Source: Korobacter sp963703075 (GTDB lineage Bacteria; Acidobacteriota; Terriglobia; Terriglobales; Acidobacteriaceae). From it: DNA of 64,000 nucleotides. The DNA lies in NCBI GenBank assembly GCA_963703075.1, contig OY969786.1, forward strand, positions 2,666,001 to 2,730,000, in the 5' to 3' direction. Both the position numbers and the translations under genes were made by a program. Below are positions 52,183 to 61,128 of the stretch, one piece after another (position 1 is the first letter of the stretch; each line of letters starts with the position of its first letter). The notes below the pieces were generated by a model. It worked only from the letters and a program-made list of their open reading frames with translations. It ran no database searches and was not told the origin of the DNA.

Positions 52183-53121
52183 TTATGCGCCTACCGGCTG
52201 TTTCACCGGCGTCAGCCAGCCAAACCGGTCTTCGGACTCGCCCTTCACGATGCCGAAAAATTCCTTGCGGATCGACCGGGTAATGTCTCCTAACTTGCCA
52301 TTACCGACCTGGATCTTGTCCACCGAACGGATCGGGGTGATCTCTGCGGCGGTGCCACTGAAGAAGACTTCGTCCGCGATATACAGCATTTCGCGCGGAA
52401 TGATCTGCTCGACCAGCGGAATGCCCAGGCTCTCCGCAATCTGGATCACGGAATCGCGCGTGATACCCGGCAGCACGGAGTTGCCCAGCGGCGGAGTAAT
52501 GATCTTGCCGCCGTTGACTACGAACAGGTTCTCGCCGGAGCCTTCACTCACGTAGCCATTGGCGTCGAGCGCAATGCCCTCGGCATAGCCGTTGAGGATG
52601 GCTTCCATCTTGATCAGCTGCGAGTTCATGTAGTTCGCTCCGGCCTTCGCCAGGGCGGGCAGCGTGTTGGGAGCAAAGCGGGTCCACGAAGAGACGCATA
52701 CATCCACGCCGTCGTCCGGTCCGCCGTGGCCGAGGTACTTGCCCCACGCATAGTTCGCGATGAACACCTCGGTCGGACATCCGATCGGGTTGACGCCTAA
52801 TTCGCCGTACCCGCGCAGGACGATCGGCCGAATGTAGCAAGGCGAGACTTTGTTCTGCCCAACGATGTCCACCGCGGCATTACAGAGCTCTTCCAGTGAG
52901 AACGGCACCTCGATGCGATAAATCTTCGCCGAGTTCAACAGCCGCTGCATGTGCTCTTTGAGCCGGAAGATCGCCGGACCACCAGGCTGCTGGTAGCAGC
53001 GGATTCCCTCGAACAGCGAGGAACCATAGTTGACGACGTGCGAGAGCACATGGATCGTGGCGCTATCCCACGGAATAGTTTTGCCGTTATGCCAGATGCA
53101 TTCGGTTTTGGGGATGGCCAT
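52183..53121 (-). CDS. ilvE: Branched-chain amino acid aminotransferase
   Basis: 312 residues, PLP fold-type IV. Signatures: FEGIRCY (~39), YIRPIVLRGYGELGV (~98), the PLP Lys in NSQLIKMEAILNGYAEGI (~164), SEGSGENLFVVNGG (~188) and SGTAAEITPI (~268). It transfers the amino group between glutamate and the keto acids of Val, Leu and Ile. GGAGG is 6 bases before the ATG at 53121. It stands alone, not in an ilv/leu operon. Confidence 0.95.
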   Translation of the reverse strand: MAIPKTECIWHNGKTIPWDSATIHVLSHVVNYGSSLFEGIRCYQQPGGPAIFRLKEHMQRLLNSAKIYRIEVPFSLEELCNAAVDIVGQNKVSPCYIRPIVLRGYGELGVNPIGCPTEVFIANYAWGKYLGHGGPDDGVDVCVSSWTRFAPNTLPALAKAGANYMNSQLIKMEAILNGYAEGIALDANGYVSEGSGENLFVVNGGKIITPPLGNSVLPGITRDSVIQIAESLGIPLVEQIIPREMLYIADEVFFSGTAAEITPIRSVDKIQVGNGKLGDITRSIRKEFFGIVKGESEDRFGWLTPVKQPVGA

Positions 53122-53332
53122 GAGGCCTCCTTCGCACAACTGGATGGTCAAACCGCCCCGCATCGCCCCAAGCGTTCTCGCCGCTTCATGCCGGCGGCAG
53201 CAAACTGGCAGGAGACCGGTTCAGCTTAACAACAGATTATAGGTGAGAAACCGGCCCCTGATAACCCGCCCGAAGAATGGGAAACTTCGATGGCCCAAAT
53301 GCGAAACTCGAATCGCACTTCTTTGCCGGGAC

Positions 53333-53641
53333 TCAATTTCCCTGGGGGGCAGGAATTCCTACGCCCCACACCGGGTCGGTGATAGCGACCTTCTCGAAGT
53401 TGGAAACCAGCGTCTTGGCCCGCGGAATCACGTTTTTCACCGACGGCAATGACAGCGAGGCGTCATGGCTCTCCCGGCTGTCCCAAACCTCGGTCACCCA
53501 GAGGATATTCGGGTCGGTCGCGTCCTTGGCCACGACATAGTGGAAGCACCCCGCCATATGCGCCGCGCTTTCCTGCAAGATGGTGATCATCTGCTCCCGC
53601 ATCCCTTCAACCACCGTCATCTTTACAATCAATCCATACAT
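53333..53641 (-). CDS. Antibiotic biosynthesis monooxygenase (ABM) domain protein
   Basis: 102 residues in the dimeric ferredoxin-like ABM fold: GLIVKMTVVEGMREQMITILQ, then CFHYVVAKDATDPNILWVTEVWDSRESHDASLSLPSVK, the family's signature with the conserved W/E/W motif. Such proteins range from monooxygenases to uncharacterised stress proteins. I begin at the ATG at 53641; an earlier in-frame start gives a poor leader. Confidence 0.83.
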   Translation of the reverse strand: MYGLIVKMTVVEGMREQMITILQESAAHMAGCFHYVVAKDATDPNILWVTEVWDSRESHDASLSLPSVKNVIPRAKTLVSNFEKVAITDPVWGVGIPAPQGN

Positions 53642-53735
53642 ATAGGCCGCGACCCTTTCACGGAGTGTTTGCAAGCACTTCAGTACGAAGGTTTCCCGGC
53701 AGGATGAGATGCCTGTCGGCGTTTCGGCTGGATCG

Positions 53736-55217
53736 TTACTGCGCCACTTCGGTAGGCAACGGAAGCGGTCTCACGCTCGCCTTCAGTTCATCACCCCGGA
53801 AATAGAGTTCTTTCGAACCCCGCATCTCCGGCATGGCCTCGAACGGCTTGGTGTAGTCGTTGCGGGCGTTCCAGAACAAGAACCCGTCCCCACCCTTCGC
53901 CTTGGAGGCCTTCACCTGGACGGCAATGTATTCCGGCGAGTAGGTCTTGGTGCGCCATCCAAAGGCCTGCAGCCAGGGACGCAGGACGACCCCGCTGCCC
54001 GCCGTGATCTTGCCGAACCGGTCCATCGATTCGGAGATGAAGTGCTCCGGTGCGTCGCCGGGCTGGGTATAGCCATCCATGCCGAAGAAGTGCGATGGAT
54101 AGATCATGGGGGAAAGCACGTCACAGAACTTCGCCATGCGCACAATGTCCTGCCCGGTGTGCGAGAGATCGACCGATCGCTGCCAGGCCATAACGCCGAA
54201 CACGTCCAGCGAGAGCAAAGCTCCCGTCGGATGGATCTCGCCATACGCGTGCTCCAGGAAGTTGACGATCACATCGCTACGCTGCCAGTTGGGATGCTCT
54301 GCCTGGTAATAGAAGCGGGCATCTTTCTGGTCGCCTTCAGCGGGAAAGCGCACGTAGTCGAACTGAATCTCATCCGCACCCGACTGCGCCACATATTTGG
54401 CGAGGGCGATGTCATAGGCCTGCACCTTCGGATTGGAAGGGTCGGTCCAAACGAGCTTGCCGTTCTCGCGCCAGCCCGGTTGCCCTGATTTTGCCGAGTG
54501 AATGGTCAACTCGGTATGGTTGGCGGCAATGTTCTCATCGCGAAACATGGCAATGCGTGCGATGGCGTGCAGGTTCTGTTCATGCAGAAAGCGCAGGAAC
54601 TTCGGCAGATTGTGGATCGGCGGGTGCGCCTGATGCGGAGCCAATGGATCATCGAAATGAATGCTTAGCAGGCCGTCGCTGTCCTTGATATCGAAAACCA
54701 CCGCGTTGCCGCCAGCCGCGCGCCAACGGCGGATGATCGATAGGCCATGCTCACCGCCAGCCATCGCCCCCGTCAGATATATGGCGCGTACTTCGAAATC
54801 TTTCGTGACCGGAACCGCCGCCGTTTTCGGCTGGGGATCGAACCCGGGGATGACCAATGTCTCCCCGGGCTTGAGCATTCCTTTCACGGTAATCGCCGTC
54901 AGATTCGGATTTTGCACACGAATCGCGTCAGATAATTCTGCCTTCGTCATGAACGAAGTGTGGTCGAGATAGGCGGAAACGACTTTCGATAGCGTGTCTC
55001 CCTTAACGACTTGGTAAAGGGTGGTGCCCGCCGGAGCGACCGGTGCGGCCGGTACAGTTTCAGCCGGCGCGACGGGTTGTGCAGGGGCAGCAGCCTCAAC
55101 TGCCGTGACGAGCGGCTTGCTGGAGGCGCCCTGGCGCAATCCGTGAGCCGCGATGAAGCAGTACCCGGTCATCAAGACCACGAAAACAACCGCGAAAATG
55201 CCGATTTTCTTTCTCAT
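53736..55217 (-). CDS. LysM-containing putative glycoside hydrolase (DUF4015 type)
   Basis: 493 residues. An N-terminal membrane helix or signal anchor (IGIFAVVFVVLMTGYCFIAAH), an Ala/Pro linker, a LysM domain (~66-128; YQVVKGDTLSKVVSAYL, VKGMLKPGETLVIPG), then a TIM-barrel domain (~145-450) typical of putative glycoside hydrolases: AIYLTGAMAGGEHGLSIIRRWRAAGGNAVVFDIKD, DEIQFDYVRFPAEGD and LSPMIYPSHF. Asp/Glu in DEIQFDYVRFP are plausible catalytic residues. Probably acts on peptidoglycan or other envelope glycans. Confidence 0.85.
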   Translation of the reverse strand: MRKKIGIFAVVFVVLMTGYCFIAAHGLRQGASSKPLVTAVEAAAPAQPVAPAETVPAAPVAPAGTTLYQVVKGDTLSKVVSAYLDHTSFMTKAELSDAIRVQNPNLTAITVKGMLKPGETLVIPGFDPQPKTAAVPVTKDFEVRAIYLTGAMAGGEHGLSIIRRWRAAGGNAVVFDIKDSDGLLSIHFDDPLAPHQAHPPIHNLPKFLRFLHEQNLHAIARIAMFRDENIAANHTELTIHSAKSGQPGWRENGKLVWTDPSNPKVQAYDIALAKYVAQSGADEIQFDYVRFPAEGDQKDARFYYQAEHPNWQRSDVIVNFLEHAYGEIHPTGALLSLDVFGVMAWQRSVDLSHTGQDIVRMAKFCDVLSPMIYPSHFFGMDGYTQPGDAPEHFISESMDRFGKITAGSGVVLRPWLQAFGWRTKTYSPEYIAVQVKASKAKGGDGFLFWNARNDYTKPFEAMPEMRGSKELYFRGDELKASVRPLPLPTEVAQ

Positions 55218-55535
55218 GCACCCAATCCAGAGTTCCCGGAGCGGATGCTAGCACGCACTGTGAAAGGGGCAATGCAGGTGACTCGCTTAGTTCGCGTCTA
55301 GTACTTACGTAGACAACAATTCGCACCGAATCGGGAGTCCATGGCCTTTCGTATCGCCAAGACGAGTTTCCGCATCTAATTCCCTGGATGAGAAAAGGGA
55401 TGTGGGCTCTGGAAATTCATTTGAGAGACTCTGACAACTCCTCAAGGTGAGTTTCCCATCTCATCGACACAACTCGAGCACTCCACCCGAGCGGGGCCCT
55501 GAAGAACGAAGGAACAGGCAAGGCGCCCAACAATT
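55218..55535. other. Divergent intergenic region, glycoside hydrolase-like gene versus AAA gene
   Basis: 318 bases, no gene seen. It must hold promoters for both flanking genes. I find no terminator or recognised operator. Confidence 0.35.
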
Positions 55536-56702
55536 ATGAGAACCGGACTGAACGCGACCCTCGATCCGAACCGGCGCAGCCACGATGCGCAGGACTTTGA
55601 TTCCGCCCTCCGAAGAAAAATTGTCGGTCAGGATGCGGCAGTCGAAAAAATGGCCGAGATTTACCAGATGTACCTGGCCGGCCTGAATCCGCCGGGACGT
55701 CCGGTGGGCAATCTCCTCTTCCTCGGACCGACTGGGTCGGGAAAAACACGCGTCGTTGAAGCGGTGGCAGAGTCGTTGTTCGGAGACTCCAAAGCGCTCA
55801 TCAAAATCGACTGCGCCGAGTTCCAGCATTCGCACGAAATTGCGAAACTGATTGGTTCGCCTCCGGGCTACCTCGGACATCGCGAGACCCATCCACTGTT
55901 GACGCAGGAAGCGCTCAACCAGTGGCACACGGAAAAACTTAAGCTCTCGATCCTGCTCTTCGACGAAATCGAAAAGGCCAGCGACGCGCTTTGGCAGTTG
56001 CTCCTGGGCATTCTCGACAAGGCGACCCTCACGCTCGGCGACAACCGTCGGGTTGACTTGTCACAGTGCTTGATCGTGATGACCTCCAACCTCGGCGCCA
56101 CCGAAATGAACGAGCTCATCAACGGATCGATGGGATTCGCGCAGAAGCCGGACGGCATCGACGCGAAACTCGATCAGAAAATCGATCGGACAGCGGTGGA
56201 CGCGGCGCGGCGCAAGTTTTCGCCCGAGTTCATGAACCGCATCGACAAGATCGTCGTCTTCCGGACGCTCAAGCCGGAACATCTCGAACAGATCCTCGAG
56301 ATCGAGCTCGGCATGGTGCAGCAGCGCATCCTGCAGGCGACGGGCAACAATCAATTTGTCTTCTCGTGCACACCGCAGGTGAAGAAGTTCCTCCTGGTGG
56401 AAGGGACCGACCTCAAATACGGCGCGCGTCACCTGAAGCGGGCGATCGAACGCAACGTGGTGTTTCCGCTGGCAAACCTGGTCGCTACCGGCCAGATCAA
56501 GCTGGGCGACTTCATCCGTATCGATCTCGGCGGAGACGGCAAGATGATCTTCGTGAAAGAGGCCGAAGGCGCGCTTGTACCGGTTCTGCTGGAGAAATAT
56601 GGTCCGGAGTTCGGGGCGCAAGCGGCAGCCGCCAAGACGGGCCGTGGAGCCTCAGGACGCCGCGACTACGGCACCGCACCCCTGCTCGATCACAACAAGT
56701 AG
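55536..56702 (+). CDS. Single-module Clp-type AAA+ ATPase (ClpB D2-like)
   Basis: 388 residues. One AAA_2 module with Walker A FLGPTGSGKTR (~67), Walker B LLFDEIEKA (~140), sensor VMTSNLGATEMNELI (~185), then a ClpB-type small C-domain (LEIELGMVQQRIL through YGARHLKRAIERNVVFPLANLV). The N-domain, D1 module and ClpB coiled coil are missing, so it is not ClpA, ClpB or ClpC; ClpX zinc finger is also absent. The C-terminal ~35 residues are Ala/Gly/Arg-rich. Probably unfolds proteins or remodels complexes; no ClpP gene is nearby. The start at 55536 is the first ATG in the block. Confidence 0.85.
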   Translation: MRTGLNATLDPNRRSHDAQDFDSALRRKIVGQDAAVEKMAEIYQMYLAGLNPPGRPVGNLLFLGPTGSGKTRVVEAVAESLFGDSKALIKIDCAEFQHSHEIAKLIGSPPGYLGHRETHPLLTQEALNQWHTEKLKLSILLFDEIEKASDALWQLLLGILDKATLTLGDNRRVDLSQCLIVMTSNLGATEMNELINGSMGFAQKPDGIDAKLDQKIDRTAVDAARRKFSPEFMNRIDKIVVFRTLKPEHLEQILEIELGMVQQRILQATGNNQFVFSCTPQVKKFLLVEGTDLKYGARHLKRAIERNVVFPLANLVATGQIKLGDFIRIDLGGDGKMIFVKEAEGALVPVLLEKYGPEFGAQAAAAKTGRGASGRRDYGTAPLLDHNK

Positions 56703-56722
56703 AAGGAACGCCTTTTCACAAC

Positions 56723-56754
56723 AAACGGGACGCCTTCGGCGTCCCGTTTTGTTT
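56723..56754 (+). terminator. Rho-independent terminator after the AAA gene
   Basis: Perfect 12-bp stem AAACGGGACGCC/GGCGTCCCGTTT, 3-base loop (TTC), then TGTTT. Very strong hairpin 20 bases after the stop codon. Confidence 0.9.
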
Positions 56755-57022
56755 GCGCGCGGGTGGGGTACCCCCCTCCCTTCGGGTTCTTTGTTTCGTT
56801 CGCAGTAGCGCGGTAATCCCGCTAAAGTATTCAATCCAGAGTAGTTGCAGGTAAAATATTCAAAAATAAGGAGTTAGGGAACTTTGGTGTCAGGTTATTT
56901 GTGCCCCTATTTCTAGAAAAGCAGGATGGAGGGGGTAAACCGGACACTTCCCGGGAAGATCTATTTCCTCTGGTTGTAATGGTTTCGATAGGATTGGGCG
57001 GTTATGGGGACTTGACATCTGC
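56755..57022. other. Gene-free stretch with AT-rich patch
   Basis: No gene is seen. Bases 56820-56900 are unusually AT-rich for this window (GTAAAATATTCAAAAATAAG), and the stretch sits between a terminator and a REP/RAYT locus, so it may be imported or a promoter-rich scar. Confidence 0.35.
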
Positions 57023-57080
57023 GGTAAAGCGGGACTTCAGGCCCGCGACCTGACTGCCGCTGTCGAGAGGCTTTAGCCTC
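57023..57080. repeat. REP pair at the 5' side of RAYT 2
   Basis: GGTAAAGCGGGACTTCAGGC and adjoining CCGC (57023-57046; stem GCGGG/CCCGC) and GAGGCTTTAGCCTC (57067-57080). The first recurs in inverted orientation at 57616-57640, and the second is matched by GGGCTAAAGCCC at 57582-57593. Confidence 0.8.
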
Positions 57081-57132
57081 CGGGCACGCCTCGTCACACG
57101 CAGGTCGGTTATCGCTCACTGCTTCGCGCGCG

Positions 57133-57588
57133 GTGGGGATCTACAACGAACAAATGCACATCTTCTTCGTCACCGTGCTTACTCACGGGAAGAAGCTTCT
57201 TTTCCAAAAGGACCGGTACGCGCGGCTCCTGCTTGATTGCATGCTTCATTACCACAATCAAGGCAAGTTCGCCGTCCATGCTTTCGTGATCATGCCTGAT
57301 CACGCCCATTTCGTGCTCGAGCCACTGGAGGCGGGTACGGTGGAGCGAAGCGTGCAGTTCATCAAGGGCGGCTACTCGTACAGGATGAAGAAAGAACTTG
57401 GATACCGCGGGGAGGTCTGGCGGCAAAGCTTCCATGACCGCCGTTTGCGGGACGAAAGAGAACTGCAGGCTGCGATCGCATACACGCACCGCAATCCCGT
57501 CCGGCGGGGACTGTGCGCGCTGGAATCGGAGTTCGCCTTCAGCTCAGCGCATCCGAGATATTCGCTGGATACGTTACCCGGGGGCTAA
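57133..57588 (+). mobile_element. REP-associated tyrosine transposase 2 (RAYT, Y1_Tnp)
   Basis: 151 residues from a GTG start: FFVTVLTHGKKLLF, VIMPDHAHFVLEP (HxH ~58), FIKGGYSYRMKKELGY with the catalytic Tyr (~80), and AIAYTHRNPVRRGL. Same family as the protein at 9953 but shorter, and the two differ at most positions outside the motifs. Its stop codon (57586-57588) lies inside the REP palindrome GGGCTAAAGCCC, so the transposase and its target repeat are physically merged, as at RAYT 1. Confidence 0.88.
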
Positions 57589-57640
57589 AGCCCGTTGTGA
57601 GAAGGAAGGCTAGACGCGGGCCTGAAAGGCCCGCTTTACC
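57581..57640. repeat. REP pair at the 3' side of RAYT 2
   Basis: GGGCT-AA-AGCCC (57582-57593) and GCGGGCCTGAAAGGCCCGCTTTACC (57616-57640; reverse complement close to the copy at 57023-57046). Confidence 0.8.
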
Positions 57641-57756
57641 CAAGCCCAACCCAGATAGCGAGAGACCTGACGGCCTTAACAGCAGCTGCCGGGCTGTGGT
57701 GGCAGCGAGCGTGGTTTTAGGCACGGCATCGTAACGGTCTTAGGGCTGGATTGTTG

Positions 57757-58341
57757 CTATCCGCGCTTAAGCTCGAGGAGGACTTGGCGGGCTACTTCTT
57801 TGAGGGTTTCGAAGACGCCCTGGCCTTGATACGCGACGGCTTCGAAAACCGGCTCATTGCGCTTCATCAGTTCGCCCTTCAAGTCATCCACCGGCAGAAC
57901 GTTGGGCAAGTCGCGTTTGTTGAGCTGCAGGACGTACGGAACCTTCTGGAAGTCGTAGCCGTGTTCGGAGAGATTTTCCTGCAGGTTATCGAGCGCCTCG
58001 ATATTGGCGTCCATGCGCTCTTCCTGGGAATCGGCGACAAAGACCACACCATCGACACCGCGCAGGATGAGCTTGCGGCTGGCATCGTAGAAGACCTGGC
58101 CGGGGACGGTATAGAGGTGGAAGCGGGTCTTGAAGCCGCGCACGGTGCCGAGATCAAGAGGCAGAAAATCGAAAAACAGGGTTCGATCGGTCTCGGTGGC
58201 GAGCGAGATCATCTTCCCCTTCGATTTGTCGGCGGTTTTGTCGTACACGATTTGCAGGTTGGTGGTTTTACCACCAAGGCCTGGACCGTAGTAGACGACC
58301 TTGCAATTGATCTCGCGAGCCGCGAAGTTAATGAAACTCAA
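57757..58341 (-). CDS. mglA: MglA-like small GTPase
   Basis: 194 residues. G1 YYGPGLGGKTTNLQ (~18-31), G3 region TVPGQVFYDASRKLILRGVDGVVFVADS, and G4 NKRDLPN. The phosphate-binding loop and the Thr-Val-Pro-Gly in place of D-x-x-G are the marks of the MglA family, which sets cell polarity and directs type IV pili in Myxococcus and Thermus. A pilT gene lies 2.8 kb away in the window. MglB, its usual partner, is not in view. Confidence 0.93.
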   Translation of the reverse strand: MSFINFAAREINCKVVYYGPGLGGKTTNLQIVYDKTADKSKGKMISLATETDRTLFFDFLPLDLGTVRGFKTRFHLYTVPGQVFYDASRKLILRGVDGVVFVADSQEERMDANIEALDNLQENLSEHGYDFQKVPYVLQLNKRDLPNVLPVDDLKGELMKRNEPVFEAVAYQGQGVFETLKEVARQVLLELKRG

Positions 58342-58525
58342 TGCTCTGCCTCAGTCCCGTGGACGCGCGCGTTGGTCGGGCACCGAAGTCGAACGGGCAC
58401 GACTCCGGACTTCACAAACGTCCGGAAGAACCGGACAGACAACACCGAACGCTGGAGATGACTCCTAAGAATGGATTTATACCACAGCGAAGCTGATTCG
58501 CAGAACCTCTCCACTGGTGCATGTG

Positions 58526-59851
58526 CTACTGCGTAGCCGGCTTGGCGGCGGGTGCAGCCGGATTGGCGGGTGAAGGAGGCAGAGGATAGTAGCCCTCCTT
58601 GGCATAGACCTTCAGTCCGGGGCGGTGAACGCGTACTTCGATGCTGCGCCGCGAGCTCATCGGCGAAATGTGGGTGTTGTAGCCGAGGGTGTACTGATTG
58701 CGTGCCTCGAGAGTCACGCGCTGGTAGGCGGCTTCGACGGCTTCCCGTGAGCTCTCACTGAAAACGTCGCCTCCGGTCGCGGAAGCGTAGCGAGGAAGGA
58801 TATTGCCGGTTCCCAACCCGGGAATATGCAGTCTTTCGGCCTTGCCGTAGATGGGGACGGCGGCAGAGTCGACGCCGATGCCGTAGACCGCGACCTCTTT
58901 GGAAAGGAGTACGCGCAGAACATCGCTGTAGCTGGCGCGGCTGCCCTTTTCAAAACCGTCGCTGATGACAAACAGGACCTTGCGCCGGTTTTGCGGGCGT
59001 GCTCCTAGATCGAGCGATGCCTGGAGAATGGCGTCGTTCATCACGCGGGAGGGCTGGTCTACGGACTGAACATGGGGCGTGCCTTCAATGGCCGGCTTGC
59101 CGTTGATGCTGGGTCCAGACGCGAGCGGACCGCTAGTGACAGGAACGCCGGTATTTTCGCCGTGGGCGCTGGCTCGCAGAACCTTGATGGTGCGCATGAG
59201 CGCATCCGCGTTGGTAAAATCCTGTTCCTTGTGGACGGTGTTGCCGTAGGTATAGACGGAGATTTCGTCATACGGGCCAAAGGCGCCGTCCAGTGCGCTC
59301 AAGGTATCGCGAATCTTTCGCACTGCGCTGTCGGGCATTCCCAGGTCGATGACAACCGCCGCGGAGAGGGGAAATGGATCGCTACTGAAGAAACTGATGT
59401 TTTGTTCGGTCCCGTTTTCGAAAATGGCGAAGTCGCGGCGTAGGAGACCCTGCACCAGGTGTCCATCGTCGTCCTTCACGGTGACGGGGACGGGTACGAA
59501 GTTCACACTGACCTTGATGGCATACGCCAGTTCATCACTGCCGCTGCCCGGGGTATTCGCTGCCTGACCTTTCGGTACCGTGTCAATCGGGGTTGCGGGC
59601 GTAGGCTGGCCCTGCAACGGATTGTCGGGTTGACTTTGGTCATCGGGCTGCGTCGAACCGGGGAGAGGAGCACTGGCCGGTGTGTCTTGAGGCGGCTGCG
59701 GGGGCGGCGGCACGGAAGAGGGCGGAGGAACGTTCTGCTGTGGGGCTGGGGCATCCGGGAGACTGCCTTGCGATTGCGCAAAAGAGCCAAGCGAGAAGAG
59801 CGCAAACAGTGCGAATACCACCAAGGTGCTGCCGGAATTATTAAATCGCAT
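58526..59851 (-). CDS. Secreted VWFA-related protein (Acidobacteria type)
   Basis: 441 residues: signal peptide (TLVVFALFALFSLGSFAQ), a Pro/Gln-rich stretch (~30-85), then the VWFA-related domain that is common in Acidobacteria: VSVNFVPVPVTVKDDDGHLVQGLLRRDFAIFENGTEQNI, AVVIDLGMPDSAVRKIRDTL, KVLFVISDGFEKGSRASY. The MIDAS motif DxSxS is degenerate (DLGMPDS), so metal binding is doubtful. GAGG precedes the ATG at 59851. It diverges from a second VWFA-related gene 100 bases away. Role unknown; likely protein-protein contact in the periplasm or outside. Confidence 0.9.
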   Translation of the reverse strand: MRFNNSGSTLVVFALFALFSLGSFAQSQGSLPDAPAPQQNVPPPSSVPPPPQPPQDTPASAPLPGSTQPDDQSQPDNPLQGQPTPATPIDTVPKGQAANTPGSGSDELAYAIKVSVNFVPVPVTVKDDDGHLVQGLLRRDFAIFENGTEQNISFFSSDPFPLSAAVVIDLGMPDSAVRKIRDTLSALDGAFGPYDEISVYTYGNTVHKEQDFTNADALMRTIKVLRASAHGENTGVPVTSGPLASGPSINGKPAIEGTPHVQSVDQPSRVMNDAILQASLDLGARPQNRRKVLFVISDGFEKGSRASYSDVLRVLLSKEVAVYGIGVDSAAVPIYGKAERLHIPGLGTGNILPRYASATGGDVFSESSREAVEAAYQRVTLEARNQYTLGYNTHISPMSSRRSIEVRVHRPGLKVYAKEGYYPLPPSPANPAAPAAKPATQ

Positions 59852-59954
59852 CTCGAGCCTCACTGCATTGAATCGAGCGTAACGCATTCAACGCGAATAG
59901 AACCTACAATATAGACTACCTTTGGTTGGTCTTCGAATCGGACAATTGGAGATT

Positions 59955-60963
59955 ATGAACTCGTTTCGCAAGGTCGTTGGTTGGATGCTTCTTTTCGCCG
60001 CATTCGCATGCGTGGCGTCCGCGCAGACCGATAAACCGAAAGATGACCACGGACCAGCAGGATATTCCGACGTTCAAGGCGAACGTCAATGTCGTTAACA
60101 TTTTCTTTAACGTGAGAGACAAGCACGGCACGCTGATGCCGAACCTGATCAAGGACGATTTCCAGCTCTTTGAAGACGGGAAAGCGCAAACCATCAAGTA
60201 TTTCAACGCCAACTCCGATTTGCCGCTGACGCTCGGCATCCTGATCGACACCAGCGGCAGCCAGATGCGGGTGCTCCCGATGGAACAGGACATAGGAGCA
60301 GCGTTCCTGGAAGAAGTACTGCAGAAGAAGGACGAGGCGTTTGTCATCAATTTCGATCTCGACGCCGACCTGGTGCAGGACTTCACCAGCTCACCCCACG
60401 AACTGCGGATCGCGTTGAACAAGGTCAAGATCAATGCCCCGATGTGCGGTGGCGCGCCCGGGCTGGGCGGAGGGCCTTTGCCCACGAACTGCCGTGGCGG
60501 CACGGTCCTGTATGACGCCATCTATCTCGCAGCCGAAGAGAAGATGAAGAACGAGGTCGGCCGCAAAGCCATGATCGTGCTGACCGATGGCGAAGATGAA
60601 GGCAGCAAGTTGAAGATTCGCGACGCCATTGAAGCGGCGCAAAAATCGGACTCGATCGTGTACGTTCTGCTGATCGCGGACCGCGGTTTCTATGGGCGAT
60701 TCGGCTACAACGGCGACGGCGCGATGAAGAAGATCTGCGAAGAAACCGGCGGGCGCATGATCGTCGTGGGAAACAACGACAAGAAGTTGAAAGAGGCGTT
60801 CGACCAGATCGCCGCCGAAATGCGCAGCCAGTACAACATCGGCTACACCCCCAGTAACCGCTCGCTGGACGGTAGCTTTCGCAAGCTGGAAATCAAGAAC
60901 AAGCAAGGTCTGAAAGTAGAGACCCGCGCCGGATACTACGCGCAGCCGACCAAGCAACCATAG
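59955..60963 (+). pseudogene. Secreted VWFA-related protein with apparent +1 frameshift after the signal peptide
   Basis: The signal peptide (NSFRKVVGWMLLFAAFACVASAQTD) begins at ATG 59955 with GGAG upstream. The VWFA domain (NVVNIFFNVRDKHGTLMPNLIKDDFQLFEDG, LGILIDTSGSQ with an intact DxSxS MIDAS, MIVLTDGEDEGSK) is in the next frame. One extra base between about 60027 and 60055 would join them; GGACC sits at 60051-60055. An ATG at 60043 could start a version lacking the signal peptide, but it has no ribosome binding site. Paralogue of the gene at 58526. Confidence 0.85.
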
Positions 60964-61128
60964 CCCTGCGGAGTACTTTCGTGCCGAGTAGAGGGCGGAG
61001 GAAGTGACCTAGGGGAGTGGGCTTTAGGTCATTGGCGGGAAAGCAACCAAGCCCTTTCCCCGATTGCTTTCCCGGTATATAGATGGTACTTTCAGCGCAA
61101 ATAGCCACTCTGGCCCTAGGACGACGGC

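Noticed and set aside
60043..60963. VWFA-related gene starting at ATG 60043 as a cytoplasmic protein
   Set aside because: No ribosome binding site precedes it, and a clean signal peptide with GGAG lies just upstream in the neighbouring frame.
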